A DNA stretch of 64,000 nucleotides, taken from positions 2,375,001-2,439,000 of the forward strand of contig NZ_CP011058.1 of NCBI RefSeq assembly GCF_000961095.1. Direction: 5' to 3'. Numbering within the stretch: position 1 is the first letter of the stretch; every line of letters starts with the position of its first letter. The translations under genes and the position numbers were made by a program. The notes under the pieces were generated by a model. That model was not told the DNA's origin. It searched no databases and saw only the letters and a list, made by a program, of their open reading frames with translations. Below, piece by piece: positions 10,941 to 18,515 of the stretch. Origin of the DNA: Paenibacillus beijingensis. GTDB lineage: Bacteria > Bacillota > Bacilli > Paenibacillales > Paenibacillaceae.

Positions 10941-10976
10941 AAGAGCCCGTGCTCTCTATTCGAGAGACGGGTTCTT
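10941..10976 (+). terminator. Hairpin after sspP
   Basis: The inverted repeat AGAGCCCGTGCTCTC / GAGAGACGGGTTCT has a TATTC loop. The downstream tract GGTTTG is only weakly T-rich. Confidence 0.6.
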
Positions 10977-11029
10977 GGTTTGTTTGGAGGTAACTCTCCC
11001 CTCCCCGGCAGGCGGCCGTTCGCCAAATA

Positions 11030-11056
11030 AAAAAATCGCGGCCAAAAGACCGCGAT
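11030..11056 (-). terminator. Terminator of the tRNA-Pro gene
   Basis: On the minus strand, ATCGCGGTC and GGCCGCGAT pair around a TTTT loop and are followed by seven T. Confidence 0.85.
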
Positions 11057-11068
11057 GTTGATTTCGTA

Positions 11069-11145
11069 TGGTCGAGACGACAGGATTTGAACCTGCGACC
11101 TCTTGCTCCCGAAGCAAGCGCTCTACCAAGCTGAGCCACGTCTCG
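11069..11145 (-). tRNA. tRNA-Pro (anticodon CGG)
   Basis: A 77-nt tRNA with acceptor arms CGAGACG/CGTCTCG, discriminator A and encoded CCA. The anticodon arm CTTGC-TTCGGGA-GCAAG gives CGG, the T-arm is GCAGGTTCGAATCCTGT, and the D-loop holds TTGG. A TATAAT box on the minus strand at 11153-11158 is likely its -10 element. Confidence 0.96.
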
Positions 11146-11241
11146 ATGTGCGATTATACTGCGTGAAATAAGATATGTTTCGGCAAGCATTAGTTATATT
11201 ACCATACCCGTGGGACAATGTAAAGATGAAAATGAAACGAA

Positions 11242-11267
11242 AAGGAGAGCCCCAGAGGGCTCTCCTT
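11242..11267 (-). terminator. Hairpin terminator, minus strand, parent transcript unclear
   Basis: AAGGAGAGCCC pairs with GGGCTCTCCTT, and the minus-strand tail TTCGTTTC is T-rich. It lies between tRNA-Pro and the unexplained stretch 11270-11650, so it should end a minus-strand transcript coming from that stretch. Confidence 0.6.
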
Positions 11268-11437
11268 GACGGTGGTTGATGGTTGAGTCGCTTCAATATT
11301 CACTGCGCTTAGAAATCTTGGAGCACCGCTTGCTTACCCCGATTATTTATCGTTGTTCGAATGCTCGAACGAAGGTAATGGGCGTGTGTGTTTAAGAGGT
11401 ACTCTGCAGCACAACCCCTCGCTTCCTTGCTGAGTGT

Positions 11438-11646
11438 TTAGATCAGTTCCTCCTGCAGTCCTTGCACCAATTGGCCCAATGGAACCACACCTCTCTTCGC
11501 ACCGTCGTAAATTATGATGCTCCCGATGCTTCGGGTTTATTCACATTATGTGATTCATATCGTGAGGAATTTCCATTAATGGCGCGAATTCGTTCCCAAT
11601 CCGCTTCCGGATTGGATATCCTGCGAAAATAATCATTTGACAACAA
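11438..11646 (-). pseudogene. Possible frameshifted small gene
   Basis: On the minus strand a 43-codon open stretch (possible TTG start at 11646) reads through ISNPEADWERIRAINGNSSR to a stop. In the -1 frame, right where it ends, a second stretch reads GSIIIYDGAKRGVVPLGQLV to TAA at 11438. The two look like halves of one roughly 70-residue protein separated by one frameshift. There is no strong ribosome binding site and no family was recognised. The tRNA-Arg terminator lies just upstream and a minus-strand terminator about 170 bp downstream. It may be a pseudogene, a sequencing error or chance. Confidence 0.25.
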
Positions 11647-11650
11647 TAAT

Positions 11651-11675
11651 AAAAACCCTTGCTGGGCAAGGGTTT
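11651..11675 (-). terminator. Terminator of the tRNA-Arg gene
   Basis: Minus-strand stem AAACCCTTGC / GCAAGGGTTT followed by TTATTATTGTTG. Confidence 0.85.
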
Positions 11676-11689
11676 CAGGGCACTATGTA

Positions 11690-11766
11690 TGGCGCGCCCG
11701 ATACGATTCGAACGTACGACCTGCAGTTTAGGAAACTGTCGCTCTATCCTGCTGAGCTACGGGCGC
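11690..11766 (-). tRNA. tRNA-Arg (anticodon CCU)
   Basis: A 77-nt tRNA with acceptor GCGCCCG/CGGGCGC, discriminator G and encoded CCA. The anticodon loop TTCCTAA gives CCT, which reads AGG codons. The T-arm is GTACGTTCGAATCGTAT. The last pair of the anticodon stem is mismatched (A-C). Confidence 0.94.
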
Positions 11767-11778
11767 GCATCAAATCAT

Positions 11779-11808
11779 ATTATAACATGGGAGCTTTTGC
11801 GGGCGCAA
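11779..11808 (-). promoter_or_regulatory. Promoter of the tRNA-Arg gene
   Basis: On the minus strand, TTGCGC (11803-11808), an 18-bp spacer and TATAAT (11779-11784), with the -10 box 12 bp before the tRNA. From here to about 12050 I see no gene and no other clear signal. Confidence 0.65.
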
Positions 11809-12049
11809 CCACAGCGGTTGGCATACGCAGCCTGGCAGGCATCGCAAGCGTCGATATCCGCGTTTCCAACAACGAAGCACTTCCTCAAAATACTCGCCCG
11901 CTCTCTTGCAGAAACAATCACAGGGACAATAGTTGAATACTTCTCAACTCCGTTCAGGATTTTTTATCCAGAATACCAATGGAAAAAATGAGCGTTTTAT
12001 TACTTCTCAGAAGCACAAGTAGTTCCGAATACCCTAAATATCCTGTGTT

Positions 12050-12126
12050 TTGTCGAATTATGACAAAACTTTATCTGGTTTTGTCGACAGTTTCTAACAA
12101 AATATATCCTGTCTTAAAGGTATAAT
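12050..12126 (+). promoter_or_regulatory. Putative Spo0A-activated promoter of the Spo0E-like gene
   Basis: TTGTCGAA at 12050-12057 is a perfect match to the Spo0A (0A) box. TTGTCGAC at 12081-12088 matches 7 of 8. A weaker inverted match (ATGACAAA) lies between them. A perfect TATAAT occurs at 12121-12126, but there is no recognisable -35 hexamer at the right distance. Boxes about 35-75 bp upstream of a -10 element that lacks a -35 fit the layout of Spo0A-activated sigma-A promoters such as spoIIG. Confidence 0.55.
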
Positions 12127-12187
12127 ATAGTTAACCTTCAAGAAAAATACTCTAAGCGATAGGAGTGAAGCCTTAAGCGCAAAAGCC

Positions 12188-12439
12188 ATGGATAAAACAA
12201 CGATGCTGGAGCAACTGCAGATGCTGCGCCATAAGCTTCACGCCTGCGCGGAAGCTCGCGGAAGTCTGACCGATCCCGATGTAATCGCGATTAGCGAAGA
12301 GGCGGACCGTCTCATTTTGAAGCTGCAGTTGATGCAGCGGTACGAACTGTCGGCAGCGGAAAAGCCGAAACGCAAAGATCATAGCAGCGGTTCGCCCTCC
12401 GGCTCAAACCGTCTTTCCCCGAAGCTTGCGAAAAAATGA
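12188..12439 (+). CDS. Spo0E-like aspartyl-phosphate phosphatase
   Basis: An 83-aa protein with the two-helix Spo0E family pattern: a first amphipathic helix (LEQLQMLRHKLHACAEARG), then DPDVIAISEEADRLILKL, which corresponds to the family SQELD signature. Such proteins dephosphorylate Spo0A~P and delay sporulation. The basic, Ser-rich tail after residue 55 is variable in the family. The start is uncertain: ATG at 12188 has only a distant AGGAG (about 22 bp away), and ATG at 12203 is also possible. The last 36 bp overlap the 3' end of tadA on the opposite strand. Putative 0A boxes upstream suggest negative feedback on Spo0A. Confidence 0.75.
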   Translation: MDKTTMLEQLQMLRHKLHACAEARGSLTDPDVIAISEEADRLILKLQLMQRYELSAAEKPKRKDHSSGSPSGSNRLSPKLAKK

Positions 12440-12874
12440 AGTGAGCAGCGATGCGCACTCTTCCTGCAGAACGCCGCTGGTCAGTTCCGTTTCGTGGTTG
12501 AAACGGGGCTCCTGAAGCAGGTTCATCAGCGTGCCGGCACATCCGGCCTTCGGATCGACCGTTCCGTACACCACTCGTTTCAATCGCGACTGGACAATGG
12601 CTCCGGCACACATGGGACATGGCTCCAGTGTGACATACAGCGTACAGTCAAGCAGTCTCCACGCCCCTAACGCTTCGCTGGCTTCGCGGATCGCGATCAT
12701 TTCAGCGTGGGCGGTAGGGTCGTGGCTGGTTTCCCGCAAGTTATACCCTCTTCCGATAATTTGCCCGTCCTTGACGATTACCGCGCCGATAGGTACTTCC
12801 CTTAGCGCTTCCGCTTTATCCGCCTCGCCGATCGCTTCGGCCATCCATCTTTTATCTTCTTCTTCCCGAATCAC
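12404..12874 (-). CDS. tadA: tRNA-specific adenosine deaminase
   Basis: A 156-aa zinc deaminase that converts wobble A34 of tRNA-Arg(ACG) to inosine. Zinc ligands and the proton-shuttling glutamate are visible in HAEM (His56, Glu58) and PCPMC (Cys86, Cys89). Length is typical. GTG at 12874 is the start, with AGGGGG upstream on the minus strand. The C-terminal coding end overlaps the convergent Spo0E-like gene. In B. subtilis tadA is immediately followed by the SRP RNA and dnaX; here those lie 48 kb away. Confidence 0.95.
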   Translation of the reverse strand: MIREEEDKRWMAEAIGEADKAEALREVPIGAVIVKDGQIIGRGYNLRETSHDPTAHAEMIAIREASEALGAWRLLDCTLYVTLEPCPMCAGAIVQSRLKRVVYGTVDPKAGCAGTLMNLLQEPRFNHETELTSGVLQEECASLLTSFFRKLRGKTV

Positions 12875-13050
12875 TTGACGTTTAGCCCCCTCTTTCGTTC
12901 AAAATAACAGCCTTTGTCCCTTTTATTTTTTCATATCCCGCTACCCGGTTGCAAATGCTAATCTTGTAGGATGAATGATAGATTATCGACTTTATTCGCT
13001 GTCGAAAAAAGGCGTTTTGTGCCGCGAACAAGCATTCGTTGTTAACATGA

Positions 13051-13176
13051 TGTGCACAAATATGTGGATAACCAACTTTTTATACACATATTTATCCCCA
13101 AAATTATCGAATTAATTGTGGACAATGTGGGTAAGTTGTGTGTAAAACCGCTGACAACCCTCTTTTATGTGGATAA
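13051..13176. other. DnaA-box cluster
   Basis: Eight matches to the DnaA box TTATNCACA (or its complement TGTGNATAA) lie within 126 bp. Perfect: 13063-13071, 13080-13088 and 13168-13176. One mismatch: 13051-13059, 13092-13100, 13117-13125, 13126-13134 and 13137-13145. Three consecutive boxes on one strand (13117-13145) are almost end to end. The surrounding intergenic region (12900-13300) is AT-rich and holds no gene. It is not next to dnaA/dnaN, so it is more likely a DnaA-titrating or regulatory cluster than oriC itself. Confidence 0.75.
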
Positions 13177-13327
13177 ATAGCGATTATTGTCGTTATAGTC
13201 CTCTCTTCAATACCCGCATCTGTTCATAACCGGAGCCGCCGCCCGGCTTTCCGCTAAGCTGCCAACAATGTTAAAATAGGACAAAGCAGGTATGGCGAAC
13301 AGATCGATGACGGGGTGAGAAAGCAAG

Positions 13328-14032
13328 TTGCGGATAAATAAATGGATTAGCGAGACGGGCCATTGTTCCCGGCGCGAGGCGGATAAGCTTGTTGAAGGCG
13401 GTCAAGTGACCATCAACGGACAACCCGCACAGCTGGGCAGCCAGGTAGCGGACGGCGATGATGTGCGGGTGAACGGCCGCCGGATCGGCGTACACAAGCG
13501 GCATGTTTATATTGCGCTCAACAAACCGGTCGGCATTACGAGTACGACGGAGTCGCACGTGGAAGGAAACATCGTCGATTTCGTCGGCCACAGCGAGCGG
13601 ATATTTCCAATAGGACGGCTGGATAAAGATTCCGAAGGACTCATTTTGTTGACCAATGACGGCGATATCGTCAACCGGATATTGCGGGCGGAAGGCAAGC
13701 ATGAAAAAGAATACGTCGTCACGATCGACCGGCCGGTTACCGACGCCTTCGTAAAGGGGATGAGCACAGGCGTACGCGTGCTCGGCAGCATGACGCTCCC
13801 CTGCAAGGTGACCCGCGTCGCGGAACGCACATTCCGGATTGTGCTTACCGAAGGAAAAAACCGGCAAATACGGCGCATGTGCAGCGCATTCGGATACCGG
13901 GTACGGCGGCTGCGCCGCGTCCGGATCATGAACATTCATCTGGGCGACCTGCCGCCCGGCAAATGGCGGGACCTGTCCGACGACGAGCGCGGCGAGCTGT
14001 TTCGGCTGCTCGATTATAACGGAGGAGAATAA
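13328..14032 (+). CDS. 23S rRNA pseudouridine synthase, RluF/RluB type
   Basis: A 234-aa enzyme of the RsuA/RluB/RluE/RluF group that isomerises a uridine in 23S rRNA. An N-terminal S4 RNA-binding domain (about residues 1-60) precedes the catalytic domain, with IGRLDKDSEGLILLTNDG holding the catalytic Asp, and the late motif EGKNRQIRRM. The RluF subgroup is favoured by the C-terminal RVRIMNIHLGDLPPGKW, but RluB cannot be excluded. The start is TTG at 13328 (giving MRINKW), eight bases after GGGGTGAG. A DnaA-box cluster lies 150 bp upstream. Confidence 0.9.
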   Translation: MRINKWISETGHCSRREADKLVEGGQVTINGQPAQLGSQVADGDDVRVNGRRIGVHKRHVYIALNKPVGITSTTESHVEGNIVDFVGHSERIFPIGRLDKDSEGLILLTNDGDIVNRILRAEGKHEKEYVVTIDRPVTDAFVKGMSTGVRVLGSMTLPCKVTRVAERTFRIVLTEGKNRQIRRMCSAFGYRVRRLRRVRIMNIHLGDLPPGKWRDLSDDERGELFRLLDYNGGE

Positions 14033-14050
14033 CTCGAACGAACAAGGCAA

Positions 14051-14098
14051 AAAAACCGCCGTGTACGCTTCCGCAGTGGAGAGCGTTAGGCGGTTTTT
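14051..14098. terminator. Terminator after the pseudouridine synthase (bidirectional)
   Basis: AAAAACCGCC and GGCGGTTTTT form the outer stem; there is an A-run before and a T-run after, so it can work in both directions. Confidence 0.8.
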
Positions 14099-14268
14099 CC
14101 GTTTATTGCATGGCAAACGCAGTCCAGACCGGCATGCAATGAATCGGCGTCACATGCGGCCAAGCCGATTCTGCCTGACGGGCAGCATTACCAAGTGGCA
14201 CCGATGAAGGAACGTCAGCGTCGTCCACAATCAACTTACGTATACGCCCTGACGAAGCCCGCCCCGCT

Positions 14269-15099
14269 TTACGGCCGGCTTATGCCGGCCGAAACGTTTT
14301 GCTTTCGGGATGGGTCGGTATACTTGCGAATAATGGATACTTCGACGCGGCGGTTTTGGGAGCGGCCGATCGCCGATTCGTTGGAGGCGACGGGGCGGTA
14401 CTCCCCGTAGCCGACTGCGCTGAACAGCTTCGGATCCAGCTTTTTGTTCGCCAGCATAATATCCATGAAACGAATGGCGCGGGTAGAGCTCAAATCCCAA
14501 TTGGATTTGAACTCGGGAGTTGAGATCGGTTCGTTGTCCGTATGCCCCGATACGATAATCTCATAGCCCGGATACTGCTGCAGCATATTGGCGATCGATA
14601 CCGCGAGCGAGCGCGAATTCGGCTTGACGACGGCACTGCCTGACGAGAAGAGCGCATTGTCGCTGATTGTGATCAGCAGCTGCGATTGGTTCAGCTTCGT
14701 CTGCAGCTGGGATGTAAGTCCGTTCTTCTTAATATATTGATCGAGCTGCTTTTTGAGTTTCTCCAGATTTTCCTGCTCTTTCTGAATCAGCTGCTGCAGG
14801 GTAAGATCCTGTGACCGTGCATCGGATTGAGCTTCACTGCTGTCTGTCTTATTGTCACGATTGGCGGAATTCGGCGTTTGACTGTCAAGCGATTTGTAGC
14901 TTTCGAGAACGCCGTTGCCCCCCGTTAAAGCGATGTTGAACGCTTGGCTCATCTCTTGAAACTTTTTGACGTCGGTTGTACTTGCCGCATAAAGTACAAT
15001 AAACAGTGCCAACAGCAGCGTTAACAGATCGGCGTACGGAATGAGCCACGATTCGTCGGTATGTTCTTCATGGGCTTCGTGTCTATGCTTCTTGGCCAA
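14269..15099 (-). CDS. motB: Flagellar motor stator protein MotB
   Basis: A 276-aa protein that forms the proton-conducting stator with MotA and anchors it to peptidoglycan. A single N-terminal membrane segment (about residues 20-41) contains the proton-binding aspartate in SWLIPYADLL (Asp24). A Gln/Lys-rich coiled-coil linker follows, then an OmpA/MotB peptidoglycan-binding domain from about residue 140 (GHTDNEP, NRRVEVSI). The start overlaps the motA stop by 17 bp, which implies translational coupling. Lys/His-rich residues 3-13 are a usual cytoplasmic lead. Confidence 0.96.
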   Translation of the reverse strand: MAKKHRHEAHEEHTDESWLIPYADLLTLLLALFIVLYAASTTDVKKFQEMSQAFNIALTGGNGVLESYKSLDSQTPNSANRDNKTDSSEAQSDARSQDLTLQQLIQKEQENLEKLKKQLDQYIKKNGLTSQLQTKLNQSQLLITISDNALFSSGSAVVKPNSRSLAVSIANMLQQYPGYEIIVSGHTDNEPISTPEFKSNWDLSSTRAIRFMDIMLANKKLDPKLFSAVGYGEYRPVASNESAIGRSQNRRVEVSIIRKYTDPSRKQNVSAGISRP

Positions 15100-15886
15100 C
15101 GAGCGTCCCTTCTTTCTGCTGCATCTGCTCCCGTTCCGTAGGCGTCAGGAAGACGGCGAGCTTCTGGCTGATCGCGATGGTAGAGACGCCGGACTGAATC
15201 GAGAGCAGCCCTTCCACCATCATCAGTTTCAGATCCATTTCGCGCTTGGAGATCCGCTTCAGCTTGTTGGCGATCGGATGCCACAGCACATAGCCGGTAA
15301 AAATACCGAACAGCGTCGCCATAAATGCGCCGGCGATGGCGTGCGCCAGCTTTTCCATATCGCTCATATCAGAGAGTGCGGCAATGAGCCCGACTACAGC
15401 GCCAAGCACCCCGAGCGTAGGGGCGTACGTGCCGGCCTGCGAGAAAATAAGCGCCCCGGCGCGGTGCCGCTCTTCGGTTGCGGCGATATCTTCAAGCAGC
15501 ACATCCCGCACAAATTCCTGGTCGTTGCCGTCAATAATCATCCGCATGCCGTTGCGAAGAAACGAATCTTCGATATCCTCAACCTTCGCTTCCAATGCCA
15601 GCAGTCCTTCGCGGCGTGTAATGCTCGCCCATTCCATGAACAGTTCGATCAGATTTTGGCGCGAGATCAGCTGCGGCTGGGTAAAGATCAGCTTGACCAG
15701 TTTGGGGAATTTGGCAAGTTCCGATAAAGGGAAGCCGACACACAGCGCGGCTGCGGTACCGACAATAATAATGACGAAAGCGGCAGGATTCATAAAGCTG
15801 CTTAAAGGAGCTCCTTTCAAAATCATGCCTCCGACTACGGCTGTCAAACCGAGTACAACACCGATCACAGTGGATTTTTCCATCAT
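15083..15886 (-). CDS. motA: Flagellar motor stator protein MotA
   Basis: A 267-aa membrane protein with four membrane segments (starting VIGVVLGLTAVVGGMIL) and the long cytoplasmic loop that contacts the rotor. The conserved second pair of helices (GTYAPTLGVLGAVVGLI) contains the functional proline region. The start is taken at the first of two adjacent ATG codons (15886; 15883 also possible), behind ACGGGGTG. A longer upstream reading has no ribosome binding site. It heads the motA-motB operon; no other flagellar genes are in the window, as in B. subtilis, where motAB is also unlinked. Confidence 0.95.
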   Translation of the reverse strand: MMEKSTVIGVVLGLTAVVGGMILKGAPLSSFMNPAAFVIIIVGTAAALCVGFPLSELAKFPKLVKLIFTQPQLISRQNLIELFMEWASITRREGLLALEAKVEDIEDSFLRNGMRMIIDGNDQEFVRDVLLEDIAATEERHRAGALIFSQAGTYAPTLGVLGAVVGLIAALSDMSDMEKLAHAIAGAFMATLFGIFTGYVLWHPIANKLKRISKREMDLKLMMVEGLLSIQSGVSTIAISQKLAVFLTPTEREQMQQKEGTLVGQEA

Positions 15887-16099
15887 ACACCCCGTCCAAA
15901 ATTGTTGGTAATAAATCGCGGCCGTTAGTGGCACAGGGAGCCTTCGCTTGTGCTCCATTTCTCTTTTTATATCGACAAGAGAGAGCCATCCGTTTAGAGA
16001 AATTTGGGTGAAAATTAGTCGGGGCGGCATTAAAAGCAGCTGAAGTCGTGTAAAATAGAAGTATAAGCTGGCGGAACAAGAAAGGGTGGGACAATCGAT

Positions 16100-16393
16100 A
16101 TGGGAGTTAAGCATGCGCGTGAATATGCTGAGATTTTGCAAGATTTGACTGAAGCGGTCAGCGCCATCGACGGAAGCTACTCTTTCTTTGAGATGAGCGA
16201 AGAGGAGTGGAGAGCGCTGGAGGAAAGCGACCGCCGTCAAGTGATGGAGGCGCTGGCTGACGACGTGTTTTACGGACTGGGGCAGGATCCGGTCATTAAA
16301 GTGGGGGAAGGGGCCGTTGCCTATAACTCCAAGTTTCATGTGATCGAAGTTTCGGTCGACGGGAAAGAAGTGCGCATCGTCCGATTGATTTAA
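16100..16393 (+). CDS. Hypothetical protein, 97 aa
   Basis: A small, mildly acidic cytosolic protein without signal or membrane segment. The N-terminal 65 residues look helical (EILQDLTEAVSAI, EEEWRALEESDRRQVMEALA). The last 30 residues form short strands (HVIEVSVDGKEVRIVRLI). The start is ATG at 16100, after AAAGGGTGGG. It is divergent from motA, and a terminator follows. I do not recognise the family and cannot propose a function. Confidence 0.75.
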   Translation: MGVKHAREYAEILQDLTEAVSAIDGSYSFFEMSEEEWRALEESDRRQVMEALADDVFYGLGQDPVIKVGEGAVAYNSKFHVIEVSVDGKEVRIVRLI

Positions 16394-16443
16394 GCGGCGT
16401 TCACTAAGGTGAGCTCAAACCCGATACGTTTGAATGAAAATAA

Positions 16444-16471
16444 AAAGGCTTTCCGCATACGGGAAGCCTTT
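16444..16471. terminator. Terminator between convergent genes
   Basis: AAGGCTTTCC / GGAAGCCTT with a GCATACG loop, between the 97-aa gene and the convergent acetyltransferase. An A-run on one side suits termination of the minus-strand gene as well. Confidence 0.7.
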
Positions 16472-16509
16472 GTTATGACGGATTGGGACGTGTATCGTTC
16501 CTGTAAGCT

Positions 16510-17019
16510 TCAAAGCGGCGTATCCGGCTCGAACACCATGCAGTGGAATTGTGCGGGTCCGCTCGGGGTACGTTTGGAATACGTATCGGTTAGACGGAAG
16601 CCGGCCTTTTCATAAGCGCGGACCGCTCTCCGGTTCCAGCTGAGCACTTCCAGGTCAATCTCGGCATCGGGTGCTCTGCGCGCCGCTTCTTGTACGATGA
16701 TGGAAACGAAATACGGGCCAAAGCCGCGGCCGCACAGGTCCGGGCGCATGCCGAGACCAAGACGAATGACCCCCTCCATTGGAAAAAACTGCGCAAACCC
16801 CTTTAATTCTCCCCGGTCATCGGTGACGGACGCATACTGCCGGCTCCGCAGTTCGGGATCTCCGAATTCGATTTCGAGCCTGCATATCGTTTTCCAAGAA
16901 TCCCAGCCGTACAAATCGTAGGGCGGTTCATAGCGCCATCCGCATATTTCTTCGCCGTGGCGCTCCGTCATCGGGACGACTTTCCAGTCATTTTGCGGGC
17001 GGGCAGTGAATTGCGGCAT
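16510..17019 (-). CDS. GNAT family N-acetyltransferase
   Basis: A 169-aa acetyl-CoA-dependent acyltransferase. The acetyl-CoA pyrophosphate-binding segment of motif A is readable as RPDLCGRGFGPYFV, and the later LEVLSWNRRAVRAYEKAGF is the typical motif B helix. The substrate cannot be deduced. The start ATG at 17019 has CGGAGGAG upstream on the minus strand. It stands alone between convergent and divergent neighbours. Confidence 0.88.
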   Translation of the reverse strand: MPQFTARPQNDWKVVPMTERHGEEICGWRYEPPYDLYGWDSWKTICRLEIEFGDPELRSRQYASVTDDRGELKGFAQFFPMEGVIRLGLGMRPDLCGRGFGPYFVSIIVQEAARRAPDAEIDLEVLSWNRRAVRAYEKAGFRLTDTYSKRTPSGPAQFHCMVFEPDTPL

Positions 17020-17180
17020 CAGATCTCCTCCGTTGTGTTCGCGAAATGGTCACGATGGGGCCCCCGTAATTATACCACTTCAACCTTCGGCATGATATGA
17101 TGGTTGAAGGCAAGGCGCTCTGGGAAACTTTGTTACGCGCTTGAACCAAAAGAATCCTTTTAGCCGGTGAAGGAGTTACG

Positions 17181-18425
17181 ATGCGCAAATTGATAAGGCT
17201 CGGTTGTCTGTCGTATTTCGTGATCGGACTCGCCCATATCGTGGCGGGCGCGGTGTTGGAACCCTTAATCAGTATGTATGAAATCGATTATAAAGCGGGC
17301 GGCCAGTGGATCATGAACCAGTTCTTCGGCTTTCTGATCGGCGTGCTGCTGGCGCCCTGGATTACCGGATGGCTCGGCCGCCGCGGCGGTATGGTGCTTG
17401 CCATGGGCTGCCTGACGGCGACGGAAGCGGTATACAGCATGCTACTTCCATGGCACTTTATTCTGATCTTCGCCCCGCTGGCCGGGTTCGGCTTCGGGCT
17501 CACGGAAGCGGTCGTGGGCGCGCTTGTCTTGGACGTCTTCGCGAACAAGAGAGCCACTTATATTGGCTGGCTGGAAACGTTCTTTGGCCTCGGCGCGCTT
17601 ACGATGCCGGTTATTGCCGCCTGGCTGATCGGGCAGGGCATTTGGCAAATGTCGTTCCCGGTTTTGACAGCGCTGTCCGGAATCACCCTGCTGCTCTGGC
17701 TGACGCTTTCGTTCGGCAGGGCCGACGAGCAGATCGGATACCATTTCTACCGGAGCCGGGAGCCGGCAGAGAGAGCCGGCGCTGTGCCCGCAGGACCGTC
17801 CTCCTCGGCCGGCCGCATGCGGGAGAAGCCCCGTTACCGGGCTGCGGACTTCGTATTGCTGCTGCTCGGCATGACCTTTTTTCTTGTATATATCGGATTG
17901 GAAATCAGCTTCTCCAATTATTTACCCTCCATTTTGAAGCTTGAGGCAGATTTTGGAGAATCGCAGGCATCGTCCGTGCTTGGCTTATACTGGTGCGCGA
18001 TGGTAATCGGGCGTCTGCTGATCGGACGGATGACCCGGCTCAGCGGGTACAAGCGGTATCTGCTTCTTACAACCGGCGGATCGCTTTTCCTGTTTGCGCT
18101 GCTCGTATTGCCGCTGTCAGCCGGGTGGCTGCTGGCGGTCATCGTCGCGATCGGTCTGTTGATGGCAGGCGTGTTTGCGGTGGCGCTTATTTACGTCAAC
18201 GAACGATTACCCGGCATGACCGGCCGCACGACCAGCCTTCTGGTCGCCAGCGGCGGCCTGGGCGGTGCCGTTTTTCCCAAAATAACCGGCTGGCTGCTCG
18301 ATGGTTACGACGGTGCTTCGGCGCTTCGTTTTTTTGCGCTGCTGTCCGGCTTGGTGCTCGTGCTGCTCCTTCTGCTGCTGGGACTGGAAGGATGGCACCG
18401 GACAAGGGGACATCACGGCGCCTGA
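17181..18425 (+). CDS. Major facilitator superfamily transporter
   Basis: A 414-aa integral membrane protein with about 12 hydrophobic segments and a hydrophilic central loop (about residues 185-215), which is the normal 6+6 layout. The A-like motif GWLGRRGG after the second helix, and GRLLIGRMTRLSGYKR in the second half, are typical. The best resemblance is to the FucP/YfmO-like permeases, but the substrate is unknown. The start ATG at 17181 has GAAGGAG seven bases upstream. A DMT-type transporter gene follows 90 bp downstream in the same direction. Confidence 0.88.
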   Translation: MRKLIRLGCLSYFVIGLAHIVAGAVLEPLISMYEIDYKAGGQWIMNQFFGFLIGVLLAPWITGWLGRRGGMVLAMGCLTATEAVYSMLLPWHFILIFAPLAGFGFGLTEAVVGALVLDVFANKRATYIGWLETFFGLGALTMPVIAAWLIGQGIWQMSFPVLTALSGITLLLWLTLSFGRADEQIGYHFYRSREPAERAGAVPAGPSSSAGRMREKPRYRAADFVLLLLGMTFFLVYIGLEISFSNYLPSILKLEADFGESQASSVLGLYWCAMVIGRLLIGRMTRLSGYKRYLLLTTGGSLFLFALLVLPLSAGWLLAVIVAIGLLMAGVFAVALIYVNERLPGMTGRTTSLLVASGGLGGAVFPKITGWLLDGYDGASALRFFALLSGLVLVLLLLLLGLEGWHRTRGHHGA

Positions 18426-18515
18426 AGGAAGAGCTCACCTTCATGCAGCTGAAATGAGCGGAAGAGACAAGCTTTTCGATCAAAATTGAAAACAAAATTT
18501 CGGAGAACTGTTCGT

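Noticed and set aside
13051..13176. DnaA-box cluster as the chromosomal origin oriC
   Set aside because: No dnaA, dnaN, rpmH or gyrase genes nearby and no clear DnaA-trio or unwinding element was identified; a regulatory cluster is the safer reading.
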